From contig JAFTXW010000004.1 of assembly GCA_017461445.1 (NCBI GenBank), positions 20,535-84,534 on the forward strand: a stretch of DNA of 64,000 bases. Direction: 5' to 3'. This DNA is from Oscillospiraceae bacterium (GTDB taxonomy: Bacteria > Bacillota > Clostridia > Oscillospirales > Oscillospiraceae). The position numbers and the translations under genes were made by a program. Positions 53,658 through 61,029 of the stretch are shown piece after piece (positions within the stretch are counted from its first letter, which is position 1; each line of letters starts with the position of its first letter). The notes beneath the pieces are model-generated. The model was not told where the DNA came from, ran no database searches, and was given only the letters and a program-made list of their open reading frames with translations.

Positions 53658-54506
53658 TTAATAGTTCTTTACGATAATATGTGTGGCAGCAGATTGAAAA
53701 CGATTACGGATATTCACTGAGTAACGCTTCTCGTAACGACCGGCAATATAAGGACCATAAAGCTCTTCCGTAAGCGGAGTCAGTCCAATGACCATCAGCG
53801 CCGGGCACGCCAAGTTTCTAAAATCTTCAGCGAGTTGCCGATGTGCATCCTCGCCAAATCCGCTCATCATATCAATGTTTCCATAGTCATTAAATACACA
53901 GTCATACGGAGGATCCAGGAACATAAAATCAGTGGGTCCTGCCATTTCAAAAAGGTTACGATAATCTGCGCAAAGAATTGTTGCTTTCTGTAGAAGCTTG
54001 CTATGCTCCTCGGATATTAAAGCTGTATTAAAGTTACGATATCTGCCAAATGGAACATTATATTCGCCGCTCTTATTGAAACGAAGCATTCCAGAATAGG
54101 CTGTTTTATTGATAAAATAATACAGAACACCGTCTAGGTACGCCCGGGTTGGATGATTGAATTCCTCTCTCAATCGGTAATAGAGTTCTTCGTTTTTGTT
54201 CGGGCAACGTTCTGAAGGGTGTAGCTTTTTAAGTGCTTCATAGGCAGCTTGATTGGCTTCATACTCCTTCTGAAGAGCTGTTAATTGTTCACGCATTGCG
54301 GGATATTGATCCCGGAGTTGCGTGTAAAAGGTGATTAATCTGCTGTTTACATCGCCGATGACCGCCTGTTCGGGTTCCAGATGAAAGAAAACGGAGCCAC
54401 CACCAAGGAATGGTTCAAAATACCGGTCAAAGTGAGGAGGTACTTCATTTATAAACTCAGGTATTTCACGTTGTTTACCACCACGGTATTTCAACACTGG
54501 GTTCAT
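53658..54506 (-). CDS. Dam-type DNA adenine N6-methyltransferase
   Basis: 282 residues of the MT-D12 (alpha) class. SAM motif FEPFLGGGSVFFH (about residue 34), motif IV FLDPPYDCVF (about 195), YRNLFEMAG and the N-terminal KYRGGKQREIPEF. Methylates adenine, usually within GATC; the site is not known here. AAAAGGAGGTCAACC precedes the ATG. Convergent with the McrB/LlaJI pair. LlaJI systems are known with cytosine methylases, so this adenine methylase may be an unusual partner or an independent gene. Confidence 0.9.
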   Translation of the reverse strand: MNPVLKYRGGKQREIPEFINEVPPHFDRYFEPFLGGGSVFFHLEPEQAVIGDVNSRLITFYTQLRDQYPAMREQLTALQKEYEANQAAYEALKKLHPSERCPNKNEELYYRLREEFNHPTRAYLDGVLYYFINKTAYSGMLRFNKSGEYNVPFGRYRNFNTALISEEHSKLLQKATILCADYRNLFEMAGPTDFMFLDPPYDCVFNDYGNIDMMSGFGEDAHRQLAEDFRNLACPALMVIGLTPLTEELYGPYIAGRYEKRYSVNIRNRFQSAATHIIVKNY

Positions 54507-54630
54507 GGTTGACCTCCTTTTCAAGCATTCTATTGCCCATACAAAATCAAACATAATATAACATAATGCAAGAATAAAAACAAGAATTAGTTTTTCAATC
54601 TATCTAAAGCCAAAAACATAGTTAACATCA

Positions 54631-54659
54631 ACTATCCGGTCTACCAAAGACCGGATAGT
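54631..54659 (-). terminator. Hairpin after the small-protein operon
   Basis: Perfect 12-bp stem ACTATCCGGTCT/AGACCGGATAGT with a 5-base loop, 17 bases after the last small-protein stop on the minus strand. No strong T-run. Confidence 0.6.
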
Positions 54660-54675
54660 AATTTCTATATCGCAA

Positions 54676-54978
54676 TCATTCTTGAAGCTCCATCATGAGA
54701 TGTGAACCATATAACAAGCCGTCAAGAAAAGCCTTGCGCTCATATGCGCAGCATAGACGACAGCAGAGGTTGAACACGGCATTATTGTCTTCCAAGGGCA
54801 GGGTATGCAGAAATTCCTCCAGTTCCTTAAAACCGTCACCGATTTCAGCAGGATCGCTCTCGTGGGATTCACCATAGGCTTGGTAGAGCTGATCCAAGAC
54901 GGTTTCGCAATCGCTATCGCCGAGAACGAGAGGATGGGTCTGTAAATATGCATTCAAGCGGCAGGCAATATCGTTCAT
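54676..54978 (-). CDS. Small DUF6809-like protein A'
   Basis: 100 residues, paralogue of the protein at 27484. Shared: CETVLDQLYQAYGESHESDP, EIGDGFKELEEFL and NNAVFNLCCRLCCAYERKAF. Here it is the second gene of the pair, while in the island its relative comes first. ATGA overlap with the gene before it. Function unknown. Confidence 0.65.
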   Translation of the reverse strand: MNDIACRLNAYLQTHPLVLGDSDCETVLDQLYQAYGESHESDPAEIGDGFKELEEFLHTLPLEDNNAVFNLCCRLCCAYERKAFLDGLLYGSHLMMELQE

Positions 54979-55271
54979 TTCGCCACCTCCTGTGTCAGCA
55001 GAACACCCAGGCGGATCCCTTCGATAAAACCAGCCTTCTCGTGATCTCGGCAGAGCTTACAGACCGGATAGACGATGTTATCCATCTCCCGGAGCGGCAT
55101 CCCATTCATCTGCTGGTAAAGTTCGTTGAAGTCAGCACGGATCTGTTCATTGTCGTAGGGATTGTTCTCATTATGGCATTCGTAGAGCATAGTCAGGACG
55201 GACTCGCCATCTCCAAAGTTCGGCGGATGCTCTGCAATATGCCGTTTCAAGGTTTCCAAGTATTTTTCCAT
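54975..55271 (-). CDS. Small DUF6809-like protein B'
   Basis: 98 residues, paralogue of the protein at 27795 (YECHNENNPYDNEQIRADF, then MNGMPLREMD and PVCKLCRDH). ATG 55271 lies 6-7 bases after GGAGGTGATAGC on the minus strand. First gene of the pair, directly after the conserved leader. Located downstream of the element's sigma-factor gene in the same direction. Confidence 0.65.
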   Translation of the reverse strand: MEKYLETLKRHIAEHPPNFGDGESVLTMLYECHNENNPYDNEQIRADFNELYQQMNGMPLREMDNIVYPVCKLCRDHEKAGFIEGIRLGVLLTQEVAK

Positions 55272-55333
55272 TGCTATCACCTCCAAAAGTTTTGGTGATA
55301 GTACCTTGGGTTGCGGAAATTTGCAACTGTCAG
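55272..55333 (-). promoter_or_regulatory. Conserved leader of the small-protein pair
   Basis: On the minus strand CTGACAGTTGCAA and CACCAAAACTTTTGGAGGTG match the leader at 27421-27483, although the order of the genes that follow is reversed. Confidence 0.55.
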
Positions 55334-55374
55334 ATGTGTCAAATTTTCAAACGCTGTAATCAAAGATAGCGGCG

Positions 55375-56226
55375 TTATTGCAATCCTTTCGTGGCGGTAA
55401 TCTTCGTATCCACATATGCCCGGCGCCAGAGGTGCAGGTCACTGCCGTGGTAAACTTCCTTTGCGTGGCGGACTGCGGCATCCCGTGCCTTATAGACGCC
55501 ATCAATGGTCAGCTCCAAGCGGAGCGCCAGTTCTGCCTTGATCATTTTCTGATAACCATAGATTCCGTAGAAATGTCCCAGGATGAAACGGTCCCGCTTT
55601 CCAAGCTGATCGAAAATCTCCGGCAGTTTCTCTAGCCAGATTTTGGTCATAACGATGTACTCCACGGACTCCGTGGAGTTTTTCTGTTCCAGGATACCGC
55701 CGATGTTTATGTAATTATCCGCCGTCGGTTCCTCTTGCTCCTTTATCAGATCATCAACGGACAGATGCCGTTTGTTAAACTCCAAATACATTGCCACATC
55801 TGCCATACTAATTTTCAAGACACGAGCGATCTCTGCGGGTGGGGTTCCGTGATCGTAGTACATGAGCCGCACCTGGCGCACATACTTCATCGTCTGTCGG
55901 GTCACTGCCACAGCATCCACATTTTTCTCAAGCCAGCGGTGCATGGCACCTTTGATGAACGGATAGGCATAGGTAGTAAACTTGCCCAGGGTTTCATCAT
56001 ACTTTCCGCTGGATATGACCTCACTAAAGGCAAGGACACCCTCGCTTACCAAGTCCTCCAAAATGTTCTGTGAGTACTGGGTGGCATTCAAACAGTTAAA
56101 AGCTTTGGCACTGTTTCTTGCGATATCCCAGATTAGATCCATATTCTGCTCGTAAAGCTGCACCAGCGCATCTTCGGCGTTGTCCGGGTCTGCGGTGTAA
56201 ATCCGCATCAGTTCTTCGTTGGTCAT
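55375..56226 (-). CDS. Sigma-70 family RNA polymerase sigma factor
   Basis: 283 residues. Region 2 is recognisable: LEDLVSEGVLAFSEVISS then YDETLGKFTTYAYPFIKGAM. A middle region 3-like part carries PAEIARVLKISMADVAMYL. Region 4 is FILGHFYGIYGYQKMIKAEL, TIDGVYKARDAAVRHAKE. It is diverged from SigA and from the sporulation sigmas and is probably element-specific. AGGAGGTGAGG precedes the ATG. DUF6076 lies upstream and the small pair downstream on the same strand. Confidence 0.8.
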   Translation of the reverse strand: MTNEELMRIYTADPDNAEDALVQLYEQNMDLIWDIARNSAKAFNCLNATQYSQNILEDLVSEGVLAFSEVISSGKYDETLGKFTTYAYPFIKGAMHRWLEKNVDAVAVTRQTMKYVRQVRLMYYDHGTPPAEIARVLKISMADVAMYLEFNKRHLSVDDLIKEQEEPTADNYINIGGILEQKNSTESVEYIVMTKIWLEKLPEIFDQLGKRDRFILGHFYGIYGYQKMIKAELALRLELTIDGVYKARDAAVRHAKEVYHGSDLHLWRRAYVDTKITATKGLQ

Positions 56227-56312
56227 GTCCTCACCTCCTGGAATCAGTATAGCACAGAAACAGTCCTAAATAATGTACTTTTTGTCAACGGCGCGCTGAA
56301 ATTGTAAAACGG

Positions 56313-57539
56313 TTAGGATTTCTTCGGCCTGCCAACCTGTCCATTTTCTCTCTGGATGCCGCAGAGCGCGCATAGATTCTCCGTCGCCAGAGAAGCATCA
56401 AATTCTTCAAAGCTGATATTTGGATCTTGCCGTGCGTCAAAATGCAGATCTAGTGCCAGCGCATACAGCCTGTCCCGTTCTTCTTTTGTGAGTTTCTTCC
56501 GGGAAACATCTTTATTCAGTCGCTGGTAACAGCGGAACAATGCCTGCTTCATAGGATCGTCCTTGGCGGCTTCCTTCAATCCGGTCTGACGATAGCCGAG
56601 CTGGGCACAGGTAAATTCCGGATACTGGGGATTAGGTTTGTCGCAGTATTTTGTGTGATATCCTTTGGTCAGCAGGAAATACCGTCCGCAATATTCACAC
56701 CGGCGAACCACATAGCCTGTACTCAATGCCTTGTAAAAATCCATCTTGAGCAATGTTTGCAGCTGGGTAGCTTCGTAGTATTCAAAAATTTGATAGGTAT
56801 CTTCTTCGCCATTCACCGGCCGGGGAACAAAGCGAAGCATCACAGGATCGGCAACACTGTAAAACCCGGTGCCTTCAATCGGATTGGCAATCATCTTCAT
56901 GGCAGCTCTGGGATCGTTGAGATAGTCATACAGTGCCGCAGCATAATTCTCTGGGTTCAATTTCTTCAGGGCAGAAAGATAATACCGAATGAAGAAGCGA
57001 ATCGTCTGATTGAAGGAAGCAAGGTCATCCAGAATGCTGCGATAAGTAGAACAGTATCGCTCGTAAGCCATCCATTTGTAATCCAGATCACCTACATCGT
57101 ATGGTTCCTCATCTTCCCAATCATCAAAGCAGTCAAGTTGTCCGAATTGGAGTTCATATAGCATAGTGCTTGCTTCTTTTAACAGGCATGGCTCCTGCTT
57201 GACACACCGGAACAGGGGATATGCACAGAGCATTCCGTATAGCGCCAGCATCTCGTCATTGGCGGCTTCCCAGTGCTCCAGCGCCTTTGTGCTGCGGTAC
57301 CGCTCCATTTTTTCTTCTGCCCGTAACAGAATTTCCTTCATGCCTCGATATTCTTCCGGTGAGATATTCAGAATGTCTGCGGTCAGTTCACCTAGGGTAT
57401 ATGTGAATTCGTTCAGCACGATGGTCTTTTTGCCAACATAAAACATGATAGAACCGTACAAACAGCTCACCTTCAAATCTGTCATTGGAATAGTTTGAAT
57501 ATGTCTATGACAAATATATCCTATCAGATTTTTTACCAT
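56313..57539 (-). CDS. DUF6076-like protein
   Basis: 408 residues from ATG 57539; ATG 57485 (MTDLKVSCLYG) is an equally possible start, as neither has a clear binding site. The C-terminal third has a zinc-ribbon-like CEYCGRYFLLTKGYHTKYC and a further Cys in EFTCAQLG, then a helical tail with NLCALCG. The layout suggests nucleic-acid binding, but no function is known. A decayed relative is at 25983. Found next to the sigma factor in what seems a conserved mobile-element module. Confidence 0.7.
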   Translation of the reverse strand: MVKNLIGYICHRHIQTIPMTDLKVSCLYGSIMFYVGKKTIVLNEFTYTLGELTADILNISPEEYRGMKEILLRAEEKMERYRSTKALEHWEAANDEMLALYGMLCAYPLFRCVKQEPCLLKEASTMLYELQFGQLDCFDDWEDEEPYDVGDLDYKWMAYERYCSTYRSILDDLASFNQTIRFFIRYYLSALKKLNPENYAAALYDYLNDPRAAMKMIANPIEGTGFYSVADPVMLRFVPRPVNGEEDTYQIFEYYEATQLQTLLKMDFYKALSTGYVVRRCEYCGRYFLLTKGYHTKYCDKPNPQYPEFTCAQLGYRQTGLKEAAKDDPMKQALFRCYQRLNKDVSRKKLTKEERDRLYALALDLHFDARQDPNISFEEFDASLATENLCALCGIQRENGQVGRPKKS

Positions 57540-57619
57540 AATACAAGTAGAAGCCGCTGACGCAAAAGAAATTTCGTCGGCGGCATTCGCATATTTCGGC
57601 GATCCGCAATATAGATCCT

Positions 57620-57649
57620 GCTCCCACTTTTTCGGTGGGAGCTATTTTT
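57620..57649 (+). terminator. Hairpin before the ATPase gene
   Basis: GCTCCCAC with GTGGGAGC, loop about 7 bases, tail TATTTTT. It is followed by a 12-codon frame (57650-57688, MSGVMPMIVIIR) that could be a leader peptide. Confidence 0.65.
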
Positions 57650-57728
57650 ATGTCAGGAGTGATGCCTATGATTGTAATTATCCGCTGATCGAATCCAAAA
57701 TTAAAACAAGAAATGAGGTGAAAAGAAA

Positions 57729-58700
57729 ATGTCAAATGAGGAAAACAAGTTGCAAATCAGAAAACTGTCCGAGGTGGAATTGCAGGAAGTGCGCTGGCTT
57801 TGGTATCCCTATATCCCCTACGGAAAGATCACAATTATTCAGGGTGACCCCGGCGAGGGCAAGACCACCCTCGCTCTGCGGTTGGCAGCAGCCTGCTCTA
57901 CCGGACAGACACTCCCCGGGATGGAAATCGCTGAGCCATTCAATGTGATCTATCAGACAGCAGAGGATGGCCTAGGTGACACCATCAAGCCCCGGCTGAT
58001 GGAAGCCGGTGCCAACCAGGACCGGGTGCTGAACATCGCAGAGGAAACAAATTCTCTCACACTGTTGGACGAACGAATTGAAGCGGCTATCGTGCAAACC
58101 GGTGCCAAGCTGATGATCCTGGACCCCATCCAGGGTTACCTTGGCGGCAAGGTCGATATGAATCGTGCCAACGAAATCCGCACGGTACTGAAAAATGTTG
58201 CGGCGGTGGCAGAGAGAACCGGCTGCGCCATCGTGCTGGTCGGTCACCTGAATAAGGCTACCGGTGCCAACAGCACCTACCGTGGTCTTGGTTCTATTGA
58301 CTTCCGTGCGGCGGCAAGAAGTGTCCTGCTGGTCGGTAGAATGAAGAAAGAACCTTATGTCCGTGTCATTGTCCACGATAAATCTTCCCTCGCCCCGGAA
58401 GGAAAGTCCATTGCTTTTAGTCTGGGTGATGAGAACGGATTCCGCTGGCTGGATGGCTACGATGACATCACCGCAGACGAATTGCTCTGCGGATTCAATG
58501 CGGAAACCAAGACAGCTGCCGCCGAAGAATTGATCCGGGATTTGCTTTCTGACGGCGAGAAAGTACCTTGTGAAACCATCTTCTCCATGGCGGCATCCAG
58601 AGGAATTTCACAGAGAACAGTGAATCAAGCCAAGAAGAATATCCCGGAAATCGTCACCACAAAGCCCAGCAAGAAATGGTTTTGGCAGATCCCCAAATGA
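57729..58700 (+). CDS. RecA-like AAA ATPase (RepA/AAA_25 type)
   Basis: 323 residues. Walker A GDPGEGKTTLALRL (about 39), Walker B LMILDPIQGYLGG (about 134), VLVGHLNKATG, and a C-terminal winged helix (about 270-323, ETIFSMAASRGISQRTVNQA). This layout fits hexameric RepA-like helicases of plasmids and integrative elements, which unwind or help replicate the excised form. GAGGTGAAAAG precedes the ATG. The mobilisation genes follow in the same direction. Confidence 0.82.
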   Translation: MSNEENKLQIRKLSEVELQEVRWLWYPYIPYGKITIIQGDPGEGKTTLALRLAAACSTGQTLPGMEIAEPFNVIYQTAEDGLGDTIKPRLMEAGANQDRVLNIAEETNSLTLLDERIEAAIVQTGAKLMILDPIQGYLGGKVDMNRANEIRTVLKNVAAVAERTGCAIVLVGHLNKATGANSTYRGLGSIDFRAAARSVLLVGRMKKEPYVRVIVHDKSSLAPEGKSIAFSLGDENGFRWLDGYDDITADELLCGFNAETKTAAAEELIRDLLSDGEKVPCETIFSMAASRGISQRTVNQAKKNIPEIVTTKPSKKWFWQIPK

Positions 58701-59054
58701 AGATTGCAACATTGCAATTTGTCCTTTCTGCATTGTAAATCCCTGCAAGGTTGCAGGAAAGGAAGGTGACCATGGGAGTCATTTGCATTGTTGCATTGTT
58801 AATTCAGTGCCGCCTGTGAGTGCGGTGTTGCCCCTGTGTGCCACTTTCTGCGGAAAGTGGAGCAAGTACCCCTTATCGGCAGGGAAAGCCACCGTGGGGG
58901 CGATTTCGGAGAATGTACGGTTTTTCCCTGCGGGGGCGGAATTTTACTCCCTTTAGGGAGTAGCCAGCATCGCGTTCGGCTAGTCGCCGACCGCAGGAAA
59001 ACCGGGCGGAAGCCCGGGCCCACTTAATATTTTTATCAAGATTGGAGGAATGCA
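58701..59054 (+). other. Non-coding region before the mobilisation genes, candidate oriT
   Basis: 354 bases without a convincing gene. It has repeated GCATTGTTGCATTGTT and GCAACATTGCAA, an inverted CTTTCTGCGGAAAG, an ACTCCCTTTAGGGAGT palindrome (about 58947-58962), and CCGGGC/GCCCGG arms near 59003-59021. Position directly before mobC and the relaxase, together with several inverted repeats, makes it the likeliest transfer origin. Confidence 0.4.
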
Positions 59055-59366
59055 ATGAAAAACAAGAAACTCAGCATCCGTATTTCCGAAGCGGATTGGC
59101 AGAAGTTCCATGAGAAAGCGGAGCAGGCAAATATGACCCTGACCGAATATATCACGGTCTGCTGTCTCGGAAAACAGATCGTCGTCATCGACGGTCTGGA
59201 CGAGGTCATCCGTCAGCAAAAAGCTATCGGACGGAACCTCAACCAGCTCACCACCTTGGCGAACATGGGTAAGGTGAAAACTGTATATCTCAATGAGCTC
59301 ACCGATGCGTATGCGCAGGTGGGCTCTTTGCTTTCTGACATTCTGAAAGCAAGGCGGTGGAAGTAA
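59055..59366 (+). CDS. MobC-family relaxosome protein
   Basis: 103 residues. LSIRISEADWQKFHEKAEQA and MTLTEYITVCCLGK form a ribbon-helix-helix-like N terminus; EVIRQQKAIGRNLNQLTTLA is the typical MobC helix. It helps the relaxase open DNA at oriT. TTGGAGGAATGCA precedes the ATG. Its stop TAA overlaps the relaxase start (TAATG). Confidence 0.88.
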   Translation: MKNKKLSIRISEADWQKFHEKAEQANMTLTEYITVCCLGKQIVVIDGLDEVIRQQKAIGRNLNQLTTLANMGKVKTVYLNELTDAYAQVGSLLSDILKARRWK

Positions 59367-60718
59367 TGGCTATCGTCCATTTCGTAAAAAGTAAACGCAC
59401 GCAAACCGTTGGTGGTCTCAACGCAGTCATCAACTACTGCTGTAAGGATGCCAAGGTGAATTACCAAGGAAGACCGTTGATCTCCGGCATCAACTGTGTG
59501 CCCCAGTGCGCCTTGCAGGAATTTATGAACACCAAGCGTCTGCACCACAGCACTCAGGGACGGATGTACTACCACATGGTCCAGTCCTTCCGCCCCGATG
59601 ATCCGGTTACCCCAGAGCAGGCACATGAGATCGCCTTGAAGTTGGCGGAACAGATCCCTGGCTTTGAAATCGTTGTGGCAACCCATACCGACCGGGATCA
59701 CATCCACTCTCACTTCGTAATCAACTCCGTAAGCTGCGACACCGGCCTCAAGTACCACAGCAATAGAGATTCTCTGGAACAGCTTTGGAAAGCATCGGAC
59801 GAGCTGTGTATGCAGTACGGTCTTTCTGTTGTGAAACCCAAGAAGAAACAGCAGCAGGAACGAACCATGTCTGACCGGGAATACCGCGCCTACGCAAAGG
59901 GCGATAGCTGGAAATTGAATCTGGAGATCACCGTTGACGAGTGCATGACTCTGGCCCGTGACCGAGAGCATTTCATTCGTCTAATGGAATATAGCGGTTA
60001 CGAAGTACGCTGGGAGGACACCCGGAAGTATATCACCTACACCACCCCGGACGGTCACAAGTGCCGGGACAGTAAATTAAACGGATTAAAGTATCATAAG
60101 GAGGTAATGGAATATGAGTTTAGAATCCGGCAAGAAATCTGCCGCCGAAATGCGGGCGGCGCAGCGAGAGATGATCTCGAAAGCGGAAGCGGTGCAGCCC
60201 ACCGTCGCAGTCATGGAATCGAACTGGAAGGCAATGATCGACTCGCAGAAAGCGCAGGTAGACACGCTGGGGAAGATCCTGGAGAAGCTGGGCACTCTGA
60301 CCACAGAAGAACGGCTGCTGGCGCAGTTGGAAATGCAGCTCCGGCTCCTGCGGGAAGATGGGCAGGCCAGCCGGGAAGCCATGGAGCAGTACCGGCAGAC
60401 GCTGATGCGGGAAGCGCAGAACACTACCAGCTCGATGGAGAGTACGATGAAATCTCTGGAGCGACAGGTTGGGAAGATGAACGAGGAATTTGGGAGAGCC
60501 ATCTTGCAGGAGCAGGAACGGATGAAGAATACTTCGAAGAAGCTGTTCTGGATTTCCATGATCCCCAACCTGATCTTGGTGGTCTGGGAACTGACGCGGC
60601 ATATCTGGCTGCTGGGCTGACCAACATCATTGATGACCGTCCTGTGGAGGACAGCACCACGAAGCACTACCGCCCGGAGCGGAAGAAGCACCACGGTCAG
60701 TCCATGGGCGGAATGTAA
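59366..60718 (+). CDS. Relaxase/mobilisation nuclease
   Basis: 450 residues. The catalytic part (about 1-250) has the three-His motif in HTDRDHIHSHFVINSV (about residue 108), and upstream Tyr residues in QGRMYYHMVQSF. It nicks oriT and leads the strand into a recipient. Residues about 250-420 are low-complexity, rich in Gly, Ala, Arg and Asp, because the same DNA codes for another protein in the next frame. The last 40 residues (AAYLAAGLTNIIDDRPVEDS) return to a conserved relaxase C terminus. AAGGCGGTGG lies before the ATG. Confidence 0.85.
   Translation: MAIVHFVKSKRTQTVGGLNAVINYCCKDAKVNYQGRPLISGINCVPQCALQEFMNTKRLHHSTQGRMYYHMVQSFRPDDPVTPEQAHEIALKLAEQIPGFEIVVATHTDRDHIHSHFVINSVSCDTGLKYHSNRDSLEQLWKASDELCMQYGLSVVKPKKKQQQERTMSDREYRAYAKGDSWKLNLEITVDECMTLARDREHFIRLMEYSGYEVRWEDTRKYITYTTPDGHKCRDSKLNGLKYHKEVMEYEFRIRQEICRRNAGGAARDDLESGSGAAHRRSHGIELEGNDRLAESAGRHAGEDPGEAGHSDHRRTAAGAVGNAAPAPAGRWAGQPGSHGAVPADADAGSAEHYQLDGEYDEISGATGWEDERGIWESHLAGAGTDEEYFEEAVLDFHDPQPDLGGLGTDAAYLAAGLTNIIDDRPVEDSTTKHYRPERKKHHGQSMGGM
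60114..60620 (+). CDS. Nested MobB-like coiled-coil membrane protein
   Basis: 168 residues wholly inside the relaxase gene in another frame. ATG has AAGGAGGTAATGG before it. Long amphipathic helix (about 15-140: MISKAEAVQPTVAVMESNWK, LEKLGTLTTEERLLAQLEMQ) and a C-terminal membrane segment (LFWISMIPNLILVVWELTRH). Nested mobilisation genes of this kind are known in ColE1 (mbeB, mbeD in mbeA) and RSF1010 (mobB in mobA). It probably tethers the relaxosome to the membrane or helps transfer. Confidence 0.8.
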   Translation: MSLESGKKSAAEMRAAQREMISKAEAVQPTVAVMESNWKAMIDSQKAQVDTLGKILEKLGTLTTEERLLAQLEMQLRLLREDGQASREAMEQYRQTLMREAQNTTSSMESTMKSLERQVGKMNEEFGRAILQEQERMKNTSKKLFWISMIPNLILVVWELTRHIWLLG

Positions 60719-60730
60719 ACTACACACCCA

Positions 60731-60763
60731 GGGCGGCAGAGAAATCTGCCGCCCGCAATTTTT
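60731..60763 (+). terminator. Terminator of the mobilisation operon
   Basis: Perfect 10-bp stem GGGCGGCAGA/TCTGCCGCCC, loop GAAA, tail GCAATTTTT. Confidence 0.9.
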
Positions 60764-60772
60764 ATGGAGGTA

Positions 60773-60946
60773 ATGCCTATCGCAAAGAGGAATCCCATTG
60801 TAAGCGTCACATTTTCTTATGTGGGGAAGGACTCGGATTTCGAGACCTTCCTAAAAACCATTGTCCGGGATTACCTGGCGGTGGATGATCCTGCGGCAGC
60901 ACCGGAAACGGATTTTGTCCAAAAGGTAGAATCTGATGTCGCATAA
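60773..60946 (+). CDS. Small transposon-associated protein
   Basis: About 57 residues (MPIAKRNPIVSVTFSYVG... ending KVESDVA). GGAGGT is only 1 base before the ATG at 60773. The better-spaced codon is an ATC seven bases after it, so the start is uncertain. Position before serine recombinases and the FETFLKTIVRDYLA helix recall the small TnpW-like proteins of Tn4451-type elements; this is a weak guess. Confidence 0.45.
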   Translation: MPIAKRNPIVSVTFSYVGKDSDFETFLKTIVRDYLAVDDPAAAPETDFVQKVESDVA

Positions 60947-60979
60947 TACATTCCCGCTAGCTATTCCAAAAACTATGTG

Positions 60980-61012
60980 CTATGGTGTGTGCTGCGAATG
61001 CACACACCACAG
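60980..61012 (+). promoter_or_regulatory. Hairpin before the first serine recombinase
   Basis: TGGTGTGTGC with GCACACACCA around a 7-base loop, ending 6 bases before the AAAGGAG ribosome-binding site. It may be an operator, an RNA control element or a recombinase-binding site. Confidence 0.55.
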
Positions 61013-61029
61013 CAGAAAGGAGTAAATTT

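Noticed and set aside
57650-57688. 12-codon frame as an independent gene
   Set aside because: Too short to support as a gene; mentioned only as a possible leader of the ATPase gene.
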